Positions 22,315-30,737 of a DNA stretch of 33,619 nt are shown here, piece after piece. The stretch's first letter is position 1. Every line of letters begins with the position of its first letter. The translations under genes were made by a program, and so were the position numbers. This stretch comes from Oscillospiraceae bacterium. Its GTDB lineage: Bacteria; Bacillota; Clostridia; Oscillospirales; Oscillospiraceae. A model generated the notes under the pieces. The model did no database searches. It was not told the DNA's origin and saw only the letters and a list, made by a program, of their open reading frames with translations. The stretch lies in the NCBI GenBank assembly GCA_021771265.1, contig JAETPK010000017.1, forward strand, positions 1-33,619. Reading direction: 5' to 3'.

Positions 22315-22788
22315 ATGGATCATGACGAATTCGCCGCCAGGACCCAGGCGGTCCGGCAGCGGCTGTACCGCACCGCGTACCTGTATCTCGGCAGTCAGGA
22401 TGACGCCCTGGAGGCGGTGGACGAGGCGGTGTATCAGGCCCTGCGGGCTCTGCGGAAGCTGCGGCAGCCGGAGCTGCTGGAGACCTGGCTCACCCGCATC
22501 CTCATCAACACCTGCCACAAGGAGCTGCGCCGCAGGCGCCGCCTGACGGGGGAAGAGAGCCTGCCGGACGCCGCCGGGCCGGATGCCTACGACGGTCTGC
22601 CCCTGCGGGAGGCCGTCCGGCGATTGCCGGAGGAGCTGCGGGCCGTGGTCATCCTCCGCTACTTCGCCGGATACACTCTGGAGGAAACGGCCCGGAGCCT
22701 GGAGCTGCCCCGGGGCACCGTGTCCACCCGCCAGCGGCGGGCTTTGCAGCTTTTGCGCCTGGAGTTGGGAGAGGAGGGAGAGCCATGA
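22315..22788 (+). CDS. ECF-type RNA polymerase sigma factor
   Basis: 157 residues with sigma region 2 (about residues 15-75, RLYRTAYLYLGSQDDALEAVDEAVYQAL, then ETWLTRILINTCHKELRRRRR) and region 4 (residues 101-152, RLPEELRAVVILRYFAGYTLEETARSL and the recognition helix PRGTVSTRQRRALQLL). No region 1.1 or 3, as in ECF (group 4) sigma factors. AGGAGG precedes the ATG. Its stop overlaps the start of the DUF4179 gene as ATGA, the usual coupling of an ECF sigma with its anti-sigma. No clear autoregulated promoter was found. Confidence 0.9.
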   Translation: MDHDEFAARTQAVRQRLYRTAYLYLGSQDDALEAVDEAVYQALRALRKLRQPELLETWLTRILINTCHKELRRRRRLTGEESLPDAAGPDAYDGLPLREAVRRLPEELRAVVILRYFAGYTLEETARSLELPRGTVSTRQRRALQLLRLELGEEGEP

Positions 22789-24230
22789 ATCGCAGTGAGG
22801 AATACAAGGCCCTGCTAAATGAACTGGAGACCACACCGCCTCAGCTGGAATATACGGTGCAGCGGGCCCTGGCAAGGAAAAAGACATTACAGCGAAAAAA
22901 GCGGCTGTTCGGCGTTCCGGCCGGCAGTCTGGCCCTTTGCTTTACAGCCTTTGTGTTGCTGGTGAATCTGTTCCCGCCCTTTGCCGCCGCCTGCGGAAAC
23001 GTGCCGGTGCTGCGGGAGCTGGCGAAGGCCGTGGCCTGGTCGCCGTCCCTGTCCGCCGCCGTGGAGCATGACTATGTGCAGCCTGTGGACCAGAGCCAGA
23101 GTGCCAACGGCATCACCGCCGCCGTGGAGTATCTCATCGTGGACCGCAAGCAGGTGAACATTTTTTACACCCTGGACACGGACCGGGATATCGCCCGCCT
23201 GGACGCGGACTACGACATCCGCCTGCCGGAGGACCTTTCCGGATACAGCTCTTCCACCGGCAGCTTCGGTCTGGAAAACGGCGCCCTGCGGCGCATCGAT
23301 GTGAATTTCGTGGACATCGACGTGCCGGAGACGCTGGAGCTGACCCTGCGGGTCTATGACAGCACGGACCGGTGGGAGCCGGGCGCGGAGCCGGCGGAAG
23401 CGGTGGAAGACTACGGCGACGAAATGCTCTCGGACCAGCGGGAGCCGGAGCGGGCCTATCTGGCGGAATTTACGTTCCAGCTCACCTTTGATCCCCAGTT
23501 CACCGCCCAGGGGACGGTGGTGCCGGTGAACACGGCCTTTCAGCTGGACGGCCAGCGGTTCACGGTGACGGAGGTGGAGGTGTATCCCACCCACCTGCGG
23601 GTGGACATCGACGATGACGGCGGCAACACCGCCTGGCTGAAAGGCATGTCCCTGTATCTGGAAAACGAGCACGGCGAGCGGTTTGAAAGCTGCGTCAATG
23701 GCATCTCCGCCAGCGGCGACCCGGACGGGAAGGGCTACGGTACCTTCTGGCTGGACAGTCCCTTTTTCAGCCGGGGAGAGCACCTGACATTGTGCATCAC
23801 CGGGGCGGAGTGGCTGGATAAGGACCAGGAGCGCATCCGGGTGGACCTGACGGGCGGCACGGGGGAGCCGCTGCCCCAGGGCGTCCGCCTGGAGTGGACG
23901 GAAAAGCGGGAGGGCGGCTGGTTGGTGTCCTTCAGCGCCCCTTACCGCTGGGGAAACACCACCCTGTATCAGATCTGGGGACACGCCTATCAGGATGCTG
24001 GAGGCCAGGTGTATGAGCGGGACGGCGTCAGTGTCACCACCACGCCCATGGCCCTGGGTTCCCTTTCCGGGGAGGAGCTGGAGGCCCACGAGGCCTATGC
24101 CGCCGAAAACCGGGACCGCTATTTTGAGAGCTTCGCCCTGAAGGGCTATCAGGCGGACCAGGTGTGGCTGGAGCCCGCCTGGACCCGGGTGACGGCCTAC
24201 GACCGGCCGGTGGAGGTCAGCATCAAATAA
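22785..24230 (+). CDS. DUF4179-type membrane protein, probable anti-sigma factor
   Basis: 481 residues. A cytoplasmic head (residues 1-42, MNRSEEYKALLNELETTPPQLEYTV) precedes a single membrane helix (about 45-66, AGSLALCFTAFVLLVNLFPP). A large extracytoplasmic, beta-rich part follows, beginning with the DUF4179-like block AVAWSPSLSAAVEHDYVQPV and NGITAAVEYLIVDRKQVNIFYTLD. Such proteins are commonly encoded with ECF sigma factors in clostridia. The four-base overlap with the sigma gene and the topology suggest that the head binds the sigma factor and the outside senses an envelope signal. The signal is unknown; no zinc-binding anti-sigma motif is seen. Confidence 0.78.
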   Translation: MNRSEEYKALLNELETTPPQLEYTVQRALARKKTLQRKKRLFGVPAGSLALCFTAFVLLVNLFPPFAAACGNVPVLRELAKAVAWSPSLSAAVEHDYVQPVDQSQSANGITAAVEYLIVDRKQVNIFYTLDTDRDIARLDADYDIRLPEDLSGYSSSTGSFGLENGALRRIDVNFVDIDVPETLELTLRVYDSTDRWEPGAEPAEAVEDYGDEMLSDQREPERAYLAEFTFQLTFDPQFTAQGTVVPVNTAFQLDGQRFTVTEVEVYPTHLRVDIDDDGGNTAWLKGMSLYLENEHGERFESCVNGISASGDPDGKGYGTFWLDSPFFSRGEHLTLCITGAEWLDKDQERIRVDLTGGTGEPLPQGVRLEWTEKREGGWLVSFSAPYRWGNTTLYQIWGHAYQDAGGQVYERDGVSVTTTPMALGSLSGEELEAHEAYAAENRDRYFESFALKGYQADQVWLEPAWTRVTAYDRPVEVSIK

Positions 24231-24520
24231 CGAAACGCGCCGTCCCACGGGGACGGCGCGTTTCCAGCCTGTCAAAAAAGTCTGGAGACTTTTTTGACAG
24301 GCTTCACAATGCCTCGCTTTTCGGACTGCGAAGCAGTCCGAAAAGCTGCCGCTTCGCGGCGCAAACGCCTGCTCTCACAGGCTTTTTGCAGGTATTCGAT
24401 CCAATACGAAGAGACTCCCGTCCTCTCGTGCTCCCCTTGCTTTTGCCGCCGTCTTTCCGATCCTTCAGGTTTTTTGACAAGCTGCGAAATGCGCCGTCCC
24501 ACCGGGACGGCGCATTTCTT
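24231..24520. repeat. Hairpin array with duplicated stem-loops between the sigma operon and yaaA
   Basis: A perfect 14-bp stem lies at 24233-24246/24250-24263 (terminator position for the sigma operon). A perfect 17-bp stem with A6/T6 arms lies at 24266-24282/24287-24303. A perfect 14-bp stem lies at 24316-24329/24333-24346, then GCCGC/GCGGC at 24348-24360. GCCTG/CAGGC with T5 lies at 24367-24387. A perfect 15-bp stem lies at 24486-24500/24504-24518 and is nearly identical to the first. Words such as TTTTTTGACA also recur (24291 and about 24470). Confidence 0.75.
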
Positions 24521-24576
24521 GACTTCCGGAGCGCTGCGGCTTACAATGGCAGAAAACCATGAAACGGAGAGCGGAT

Positions 24577-25332
24577 ATGCGCATCATCATCTCACCGGCG
24601 AAAAAAATGCGGGTGGACCGGGACAGCTTTCCCGTCCGGGACCTGCCTGCGCTGCTGCCGAAGGCGGAGGCGCTGGCGGAGCGGCTCCGGTCCATGTCCT
24701 ACGAAGAGCTGAAGGCCCTGTGGAAGTGCAATGACTCCATCGCGGCGCTGAACGCGGAGCGGCTGCGGAGCATGGACCTGCGCCATGGCCTGACCCCCGC
24801 GATCCTGGCCTATGACGGCATCCAGTACCAGTACATGGCCCCCGGCGTGCTCACGGAGGAGGCGCTGGAATATGTCCAGGAGCACCTGCGCATTCTCTCC
24901 GGCTTTTACGGCGTTCTGCGGCCCTTCGACGGGGTGGCGCCCTATCGCCTGGAGATGCAGGCACGGCTTTCCACCTGTGAAGGAAAAAACCTTTATAGCT
25001 ATTGGGGCGCTTCCATAGCGGAAACGATTTGGGCGGAGACGGACTGCGTGGTGGATCTGGCCTCCCGGGAGTATGGCCGGTGCGTCTCCCGGCACCGGCC
25101 GCCGGAAAAGCGGCTGGTGGCCTGCGTGTTCGGGGAGCGGAGGGACGGAAAGATCCTGGAGAAGGGGACCCTGTGCAAAATGGCCAGGGGAGAGATGGTG
25201 CGCTTTCTGGCGGAGCGGCGGGCGGAGGGGCCGGAGACGCTGCGGGACTTCCGGCGCCTGGGCTACCGCTTTTCCGGGGAGGAATCCACCCCGTCGGTCT
25301 ACGTGTTTTTGCGGGAGGAGACCCGGCCGTGA
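24577..25332 (+). CDS. yaaA: YaaA family peroxide-stress protein
   Basis: 251 residues matching the YaaA/DUF328 family: IIISPAKKM at the start, YDGIQYQYM, LSGFYGVLRPFDGVAPYRLEM, and DLASREYG. In E. coli YaaA limits intracellular iron and protects DNA during peroxide stress; it binds DNA. The ATG at 24577 is chosen over 24559 because it gives the family N-terminus and has GGAG seven bases upstream. It is followed by a strong hairpin and appears monocistronic. Confidence 0.9.
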   Translation: MRIIISPAKKMRVDRDSFPVRDLPALLPKAEALAERLRSMSYEELKALWKCNDSIAALNAERLRSMDLRHGLTPAILAYDGIQYQYMAPGVLTEEALEYVQEHLRILSGFYGVLRPFDGVAPYRLEMQARLSTCEGKNLYSYWGASIAETIWAETDCVVDLASREYGRCVSRHRPPEKRLVACVFGERRDGKILEKGTLCKMARGEMVRFLAERRAEGPETLRDFRRLGYRFSGEESTPSVYVFLREETRP

Positions 25333-25377
25333 GGGGCGGCATCCGCTCCGTTCGCAAAGGTGGGAAGCCTTCCTTTT

Positions 25378-25424
25378 GAGCCCCCGCGCCGCCGGACAGC
25401 GGTGTGGGGGCTCATCATGTTTTT
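25378..25424 (+). terminator. yaaA terminator
   Basis: A 15-bp stem 25378-25392/25399-25413 with two G:U pairs and loop CGGACA, followed after a few bases by T6. Confidence 0.7.
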
Positions 25425-25448
25425 TCGGCGTCAGAGATGCCAAACAGC

Positions 25449-25477
25449 TTGTATTATGAGAAGGGGAGTGCTATACT
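25449..25477 (+). promoter_or_regulatory. Promoter of the polysaccharide locus
   Basis: TTGTAT (25449-25454), 17-base spacer, TATACT (25472-25477), 55 bases before the sugar transferase start. Confidence 0.6.
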
Positions 25478-25531
25478 TACCATGGTTTATTCTGTAAAAA
25501 ATACCGCGTTTTTGGGGAGCTGATAGAGGGC

Positions 25532-26152
25532 ATGTACAAGTATGTGAAGCGAGGGCTGGACATTCTGCTTTCTCTGGCGGGCATCGTGGTGCTGGCGGTG
25601 CCCATGCTGGTGATCGCCGCCGCCGTGAAGCTGGATTCTCCGGGGCCGGTGCTGTTTCGCCAAAAGCGGGTGGGCATACATAAGACGTACTTTGAGATCC
25701 TGAAGTTTCGCACCATGCGGACGGACACGCCCCACGACGCGCCGACCCACCAGCTGCGGGGCGCCTCGTCCTATATCACGAAGGTGGGTGCCTTCCTCCG
25801 CAGGACCAGCCTGGACGAGCTGCCCCAGCTTTTCAACATCCTGCTGGGACAGATGAGCGTGGTGGGCCCCCGGCCCGCCCTGTGGAATCAGGAGGACCTT
25901 ATCGCCCAGCGGGACCTTTACGGTGCCAACGACGTGTGCCCCGGCCTCACCGGCTGGGCGCAGATCAACGGCCGGGACGAGCTGCCCATTCCGGTCAAGG
26001 CCCGGTTTGACGGCGAGTACGCGGCGAAGATCAGCTTCGCCTTTGACTGCAAATGCTTTTTCGGGACCATCGGCAAGGTCCTGCGCCACGACGGCGTGAT
26101 GGAGGGCGGTCCCGCCGGCGAAGAAGCACAAAAACAGGAGCAGGACGCATGA
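25532..26152 (+). CDS. Undecaprenyl-phosphate sugar-1-phosphate transferase (EpsL/PglC type)
   Basis: 206 residues of the bacterial sugar transferase family, which starts a repeat unit by moving a sugar-1-phosphate from a nucleotide sugar to undecaprenyl phosphate at the membrane. One N-terminal hydrophobic segment (residues 9-32) anchors the short, monotopic form. Conserved blocks: [51 protein letters not shown] and [14 protein letters not shown]. The specific sugar cannot be told. The last residues ([10 protein letters not shown]) are polar. The stop overlaps the next glycosyltransferase start as ATGA. Composition is still GC-rich like the core genome. Confidence 0.9.
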   Translation: MYKYVKRGLDILLSLAGIVVLAVPMLVIAAAVKLDSPGPVLFRQKRVGIHKTYFEILKFRTMRTDTPHDAPTHQLRGASSYITKVGAFLRRTSLDELPQLFNILLGQMSVVGPRPALWNQEDLIAQRDLYGANDVCPGLTGWAQINGRDELPIPVKARFDGEYAAKISFAFDCKCFFGTIGKVLRHDGVMEGGPAGEEAQKQEQDA

Positions 26153-27228
26153 AAAAAATCCTTATCATCACCAACCACTCCTATATGCTCTACCGCTTTC
26201 GTCTGGAGCTGATCCAGCGGCTGACGCGGACCCATGAGGTGGTTTTGAGCATGCCCTTCGTGGGGCACGAGGCGGACTTTCAGGCCATGGGCCTTCGCTG
26301 CGTTGAGACCCAGGTGGACCGCCGGGGCATCGACCCCAGAACGGACTTCCGGCTCCTGCGGACCTATGACCGTCTTATCCGGGCGGAGCGGCCCGACCTG
26401 GTGCTGACCTATTCCATCAAACCCAATATTTACGGAGGGCTGGTCTGCCGCCTGCGGGGCGTCCCTTACTGCGCCAATGTGCAGGGCCTTGGCACCGCCT
26501 TTCAGAAAAAGGGCCTGGCGGCCTTCGTCACGGTGCTGTACCGGCTGGCGCTGCGGCGGGCCAAAACGGTGTTTTTTGAAAACAGCGCCAACGGGGAGGA
26601 ATTCTGCCGCCGGGGCATCATTCCCGCCGGGAAGGAGACGGTCCTGCCCGGCGCCGGCATCAATCTGGCGCGGTATCCGTATGTGCCGTATCCGCAAAAC
26701 GAAGTGCCCCGTTTTTTGTATCTGGGCCGCATCATGCGGGAGAAGGGCATGGACGAGCTGTTTTACGCGGCGCGGCGCCTGCATGACGAGGGGGCGGCGT
26801 TTACGCTGGACCTGGCGGGCTTTTTTGAGGACGCCTATAAGGAGCAGGTGGAGGCGCTGGAGACAGCGGGCATCGCCGTGTTCCACGGCTTCCAGCAGGA
26901 CCCGGGGCCCTTTTACGCCGCCGCGGACTGCGTGGTCATGCCCAGCTACCACGAGGGCATGAGCAACGTGAATCTGGAGGCCGCCGCCACGGGCCGCCCC
27001 GTCATCACCACGGACATCCCCGGCTGCCGGGAGGCGGTGGAGGACGGCGTGACCGGCCTGTTGTGCCAGGCCGGTAGCGGGGAGGACCTGTACAGGGCCA
27101 TGAAGGGATTCTTGGAGCTACCGCCGGCGGCCCGGGCGGCCATGGGTCAGGCGGGCCGGAGGAAGATGGAGCGGGAGTTTGATAAGAAAACGGTGGTGGC
27201 CCAGACGCTGGCGGCGCTGGGAATATAA
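26149..27228 (+). CDS. Glycosyltransferase family 4 (EpsD/CapM-like)
   Basis: 359 residues with the two-Rossmann GT-B fold. The N-terminal half begins [18 protein letters not shown] and includes YSIKPNIYGG and VQGLGTAF. The C-terminal nucleotide-sugar half has FLYLGRIMREKGMDEL and the GT4 E-x7-E motif EGMSNVNLEAAATGRPVITTD. It likely adds the second sugar to the lipid-linked primer made by the preceding gene, to which it is translationally coupled. Sugar specificity is unknown. GC-rich codon use contrasts with the genes from 28.4 kb on. Confidence 0.88.
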   Translation: MKKILIITNHSYMLYRFRLELIQRLTRTHEVVLSMPFVGHEADFQAMGLRCVETQVDRRGIDPRTDFRLLRTYDRLIRAERPDLVLTYSIKPNIYGGLVCRLRGVPYCANVQGLGTAFQKKGLAAFVTVLYRLALRRAKTVFFENSANGEEFCRRGIIPAGKETVLPGAGINLARYPYVPYPQNEVPRFLYLGRIMREKGMDELFYAARRLHDEGAAFTLDLAGFFEDAYKEQVEALETAGIAVFHGFQQDPGPFYAAADCVVMPSYHEGMSNVNLEAAATGRPVITTDIPGCREAVEDGVTGLLCQAGSGEDLYRAMKGFLELPPAARAAMGQAGRRKMEREFDKKTVVAQTLAALGI

Positions 27229-27253
27229 TCTGCAAATAGCCGGAGGGTGACAT

Positions 27254-27355
27254 ATGTCAAAATTGATTGCACTTTATTTTGGTACAGCCTTTTTGGCATA
27301 CGGCTACGATATAATAAGGACACATCAAGAAACCAACGGCCTGTGCCGGTTCTGA
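27254..27355 (+). other. 33-codon open frame ending in a terminator stem (uncertain leader or remnant)
   Basis: ATG at 27254 follows CGGAGGGTGA and opens a frame beginning MSKLIALYFGTAFLAYGYD, partly hydrophobic, that ends with TGA at 27353, inside the 3' half of the following 15-bp hairpin. It could be a leader peptide or the leftover start of a lost membrane-protein gene. No specific codon run supports an amino-acid attenuator. Confidence 0.3.
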
Positions 27356-27371
27356 TGTGTCCTTATTTTTT
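27313..27371 (+). terminator. Long terminator after the GC-rich glycosyltransferase
   Basis: A perfect 15-bp stem 27313-27327/27353-27367 with a 25-base interior (which can form GAAACC/GGTTC) ends in T6 (27366-27371). A further copy of TTCTTGATGTGTC lies at 27420-27432, complementary to 27319-27331. Confidence 0.8.
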
Positions 27372-27481
27372 GGGTATGAATAGGCTGGCGACACTCTGCT
27401 ATTTAACCCTACCAATCTCTTCTTGATGTGTCGTCCAAAGAAAGCCGAAGCTTTTTCCAGCGCAAAGAAAGGCGGTGCTAA

Positions 27482-27712
27482 ATGCGTCAGACCAATCGAT
27501 GCTCTCTCTGGAGAGCATTGCAGCATATTCTCATCCCGGCCATCGTGGCAGCGGCCATTGCATTTTTCTGTCAGCCAGTCTATCTGGCTGATGGGAAGTG
27601 CGACTTCGGACTGCTGGCCTTGCTGATCGGTATCCCGTTCGGAATTCAGAAAAGGAGGTCCCTCAGTTCTTCCAGCCCGGCCTGGTTGTTACAATGGATA
27701 CCGATGGTTTGA
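27482..27712 (+). pseudogene. Truncated DUF6050-like ICE membrane protein
   Basis: The frame starts MRQTNRCSLWRALQHILIPA and contains two hydrophobic stretches with LLALLIGIPFGIQK, resembling the N-terminal part of small DUF6050-type proteins of conjugative elements, which continue with a (M)F-W-L-P segment. Here resemblance stops at GIQK (near 27651), where sequence of a different gene begins in another frame. The remaining residues (RRSLSSSSPAW...) are out-of-frame read-through. I interpret it as a deletion product. Family naming is from memory of the motif. Confidence 0.5.
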
Positions 27713-28173
27713 CCGTGGATGGGCACTTTGGCACCTGGCACAGCATTGATACCATGCAAATCGGCGGTAAAGATTTCTATTTGATGGAGCATGACAAGTA
27801 CGGCGATGAAGCAGCAAGCATCATTGTGGATGCAACCGGCAAGCTGGTTGCCGAAAATCTCTGGGATGGCTTCACTCCAGAGATTGTGGAGATGATCGCC
27901 CAGGAACAGGGGCTGCACGCAGCTCCTGAGAACTATCTTGCTGCGGCAGAGGGCTATTCCGAAGAAAACTACAACCAGATTGATGGCCGGATGGACACCC
28001 AGAGCAAACTGACTCCCGGAGGTGACACAGAATCCCAACCGAAAAAGCAGCCTAATCAGAAGCCTTCTGTGCTGGAAAAGCTCAAACAGGAAAAGGATGC
28101 GGTTGAAGAACAGAAGAAAATGCCTTCTTTACTAAAACGAGAAACGGGGTGTGGCCATACGACGCTTGAATAA
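27652..28173 (+). pseudogene. 3' fragment of a DUF4316/large polyvalent ICE protein gene
   Basis: From KEVPQFFQPGLVVTM the frame runs through TVDGHFGTWHSID, LMEHDKYGDEAASIIVD and NLWDGFTPEIVEM. It then reaches ENYLAAAEGYSEENYNQIDG and a Lys/Gln-rich tail (KPSVLEKLKQEKDAVEEQ). This is the plan of the C-terminal part of large conjugative-element proteins with DUF4316-type domains, normally many hundreds of residues long. No start codon with a proper ribosome binding site precedes the recognisable part. An ATG at 27598 in frame runs through the DUF6050-like fragment. Nothing else of the element (relaxase, integrase) remains nearby. Confidence 0.55.
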
Positions 28174-28210
28174 GCCGGTCTACTTGGCTTGCTTCATCCA
28201 AATGCTGTAA

Positions 28211-28244
28211 AACCCGATGGGACCTGATTTGGCTCCATCGGGTT
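28211..28244 (+). terminator. Hairpin after the ICE remnant
   Basis: A perfect 10-bp stem AACCCGATGG (28211-28220) / CCATCGGGTT (28235-28244), 14-base loop, with only a weak T-run after it. Confidence 0.55.
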
Positions 28245-28339
28245 CTGTTATTCGCAAAAATATTGGCAAAACAATCAGATTCGATGTAGAAATGATTCCG
28301 AAAATAGTAGCGTCAGGGCGTTTTATTTGTAAATGCCAA

Positions 28340-28367
28340 TTTACTTTTTCCAGAAACATGGTATAAT
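28340..28367 (+). promoter_or_regulatory. Extended -10 promoter of the AT-rich polysaccharide genes
   Basis: TTTACT (28340-28345), 16-base spacer ending in TGG, TATAAT (28362-28367). The TG at 28359-28360 makes an extended -10. It precedes the EpsG-like gene by 64 bases, so the AT-rich genes appear to form their own transcript. Confidence 0.7.
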
Positions 28368-28431
28368 AAATAGGTTATAAGGCGGATTATACCCCTTTTT
28401 CAGAACCGAGATCGCTAAGTGAGGAACACCT

Positions 28432-29580
28432 ATGAGGCAACTCGTATTACTATATTGGGGCTGCGTATTCCTGATGTACCTGTCCCAGACATATTACCCT
28501 GTCGAGACTCAGCTGGACGGTCGGCAGACTGGAAAGCGCCATTTTATGCTGCGCCGTGCCGATGCGTTCATGATTGTCACGATCCTTTGGCTTACGAGCT
28601 TCTCTTTTCTTAGAACTGCATATAATGACACATATAATTACATTACAATGTTCCGGGACGCACCATCAGTCAGTGAATATATTGCGGAAAAAGGCATTGG
28701 TTTAGGCGGCAATCGGCTCTCTTATATCTATGAGGCGATGATGCATGAATTAACGGATAACTATCATATATATTTCTTTTTTCCTGCTTGCTTGAGTAGT
28801 TATGCTGTGGTCAAATTATTTAAGCGATATTCCGTTAACCCTGCTTTCAGCTTACTGATTTTCTTTTCTCTTGGTACTTACATTATGTACATGGCAGCTC
28901 TCAAGCAGTGCTTTGCCATGTTTTTCCTGATTATGAGCATTCCGTATTTGGAAAACAAAAAGTATGGACGCTTTTATTTATGCGTTTTTATCGCAATGAC
29001 GTTTCATACTCATGCATTCATGTTTTTACTTGTTCCATTTCTTTGCGGGAAACCGTGGGGCAAACGCATGTGGATCCTCTTAGGCGCGGCGCTCTTTGCA
29101 ATGGCCACTTATGACTCTACACTGGGCGCATTCATGAGCTTTGCCGAATCTATTGGTGCATTTGTTGCGGATATAGAGGTCTTTGATGGTCATGCGATTA
29201 ATACGTTACGCGTTATGGTCTATTGGCTCCCACCCATTATTGCCCTTGTTTTCAGAAGACGCTTGTTCAGGGATTCCAACCAGAAGGAAGATTTGTTCGT
29301 AAATTTGAGCTGTGTGAGTGCGTTTATTCTCACAATTGGCCTGGTTGAGGGAGCAAACCTGTATGCCAGAATGGCAGCTTATTTTGAAATCTTTACTGCC
29401 CTTGCGTTACCTTGGATGATAAACAAGCTGTTTACAAAGCAATCCGCCAAATTGGTGACGGCTTTGGCTACAGTATTTTATTTTGTTTACTTCTATTATG
29501 AGTTTGCTGTTTCGAAATCCTTCGATACGGAATATTCCGCAATTACACTTTGGCAATTTATTGTCAGTTTGTTCCGGTAG
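28432..29580 (+). CDS. EpsG-like polysaccharide polymerase (membrane)
   Basis: 382 residues with about ten hydrophobic segments across the length. The block FLRTAYNDTYNYITMFRD near residue 60 matches the EpsG/Wzy-type motif with a D-T pair and a following Y and F. Later NRLSYIYEAMMHELTDNYHIYF and YMAALKQCFAMFFLIMSI are typical of the family. These proteins polymerise lipid-linked repeat units outside the membrane. It follows the extended -10 promoter and a GAGG ribosome binding site. Codon use is markedly AT-richer than genes before 27.2 kb, supporting acquisition. Confidence 0.8.
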   Translation: MRQLVLLYWGCVFLMYLSQTYYPVETQLDGRQTGKRHFMLRRADAFMIVTILWLTSFSFLRTAYNDTYNYITMFRDAPSVSEYIAEKGIGLGGNRLSYIYEAMMHELTDNYHIYFFFPACLSSYAVVKLFKRYSVNPAFSLLIFFSLGTYIMYMAALKQCFAMFFLIMSIPYLENKKYGRFYLCVFIAMTFHTHAFMFLLVPFLCGKPWGKRMWILLGAALFAMATYDSTLGAFMSFAESIGAFVADIEVFDGHAINTLRVMVYWLPPIIALVFRRRLFRDSNQKEDLFVNLSCVSAFILTIGLVEGANLYARMAAYFEIFTALALPWMINKLFTKQSAKLVTALATVFYFVYFYYEFAVSKSFDTEYSAITLWQFIVSLFR

Positions 29581-29626
29581 GGATAGACGGAAATGGGACC
29601 TTTCAGAATGGGGAGGCGATTCGCAT

Positions 29627-30736
29627 ATGGACAAGCAACCAATCAGAGTTCTTCATGTTGTTACATACATGGGTCGCGGCGGTCTCGAAACGATGATCAT
29701 GAATTATTATCGGCACATGGACCGCAGTCAGGTTCAGTTTGACTTCCTCGTCCATCGGGAGTTTCGGGCAGATTATGATGATGAGATTGAGTCCCTCGGG
29801 GGCCGGATTTATCGGTTACCGCAACTTATTCCATGGAGCGGCTCCTATAAAAAGGCGCTAAATCAGTTTTTTGCAGACCACCCCGAGTACAGAATTGTTC
29901 ATGTTCATCAAGACTGCATTAGTTCGGTGATTTTAAGAGCGGCCAAGCAGCGTGGCGTTCCTGTTCGGATTGCCCATAGTCATAACAGCAACCAGGATAA
30001 GAATCTGAAATATCCAATTAAACTATATTACAGAAGACAAATTCCCATGTTTGCAACGCACTTATTTGCCTGTGGGAATGACGCGGGGGCATGGATGTTC
30101 CGAGGTGCGCCGTTTCAAGTCCTGAATAACGCCATTGATGCCAAAAAGTATCGATATGATCCCGTACAGGCAAAGCAAATCCGCGAAGAATTAGGCCTTC
30201 CGGCTGATAGTTTCGTGATCGGTCACGTCGGAAGATTTGCTCTGCAAAAAAATCATGAATTTTTGACAGACATTTTTGCAGAGGTCCAAAAGAGGAAAGC
30301 GGATGCTCGGCTGCTTCTCGTTGGGGACGGAAGCCTCCGCTCAGAGATCGAAAGCAAAGTCAATTCTCTGGGCCTGAGTGAAAAAGCAATTTTTGCCGGT
30401 GTTCGCAGCGATGTTCCGGCTCTTCTGCAAGCCATGGATGTTTTTGTGTTTCCGTCGATGTATGAGGGTCTCCCCGTCACGATGATCGAAGCACAGGCTG
30501 CCGGTTTACCCTGTTTTATTTCTGATAAAGTACCATTGGAATGTAAAATAACTGACTTGGTAACGCAGATACCGCTTCAGGCATCGGCAGAACAATGGGC
30601 GGAACAAATCTTGGCAGCCCAAAACCCGGAGCGTAAAGATACCTATAATGAGATGGTGGCCGCGGGTTTTGATATTGTCGAAAATGCGAAATGGCTACAG
30701 GACTTCTATTTGAAGCAATGGAAGGACAAGGAATGA
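29627..30736 (+). CDS. Glycosyltransferase family 4 (EpsF-like)
   Basis: 369 residues with a GT-B fold. The N-terminus VLHVVTYMGRGGLETMIMNYY is the usual acceptor-side loop, and RIAHSHNSN follows. The C-terminal half has VIGHVGRFALQKNHEFL, LLLVGDGSLRSEI and the E-x7-E motif EGLPVTMIEAQAAGLPCF. EpsF-type enzymes add hexoses to the growing lipid-linked unit. The ATG at 29627 follows GGGAGGCG; the open frame upstream is a shadow of the previous gene's end. It ends one base before the next start. Confidence 0.9.
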   Translation: MDKQPIRVLHVVTYMGRGGLETMIMNYYRHMDRSQVQFDFLVHREFRADYDDEIESLGGRIYRLPQLIPWSGSYKKALNQFFADHPEYRIVHVHQDCISSVILRAAKQRGVPVRIAHSHNSNQDKNLKYPIKLYYRRQIPMFATHLFACGNDAGAWMFRGAPFQVLNNAIDAKKYRYDPVQAKQIREELGLPADSFVIGHVGRFALQKNHEFLTDIFAEVQKRKADARLLLVGDGSLRSEIESKVNSLGLSEKAIFAGVRSDVPALLQAMDVFVFPSMYEGLPVTMIEAQAAGLPCFISDKVPLECKITDLVTQIPLQASAEQWAEQILAAQNPERKDTYNEMVAAGFDIVENAKWLQDFYLKQWKDKE

Positions 30737-30737
30737 T

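Noticed and set aside
28419-28613. 64-codon plus-strand frame overlapping the start of the EpsG-like gene
   Set aside because: A shifted-frame shadow; the EpsG-like frame gives a coherent membrane protein.
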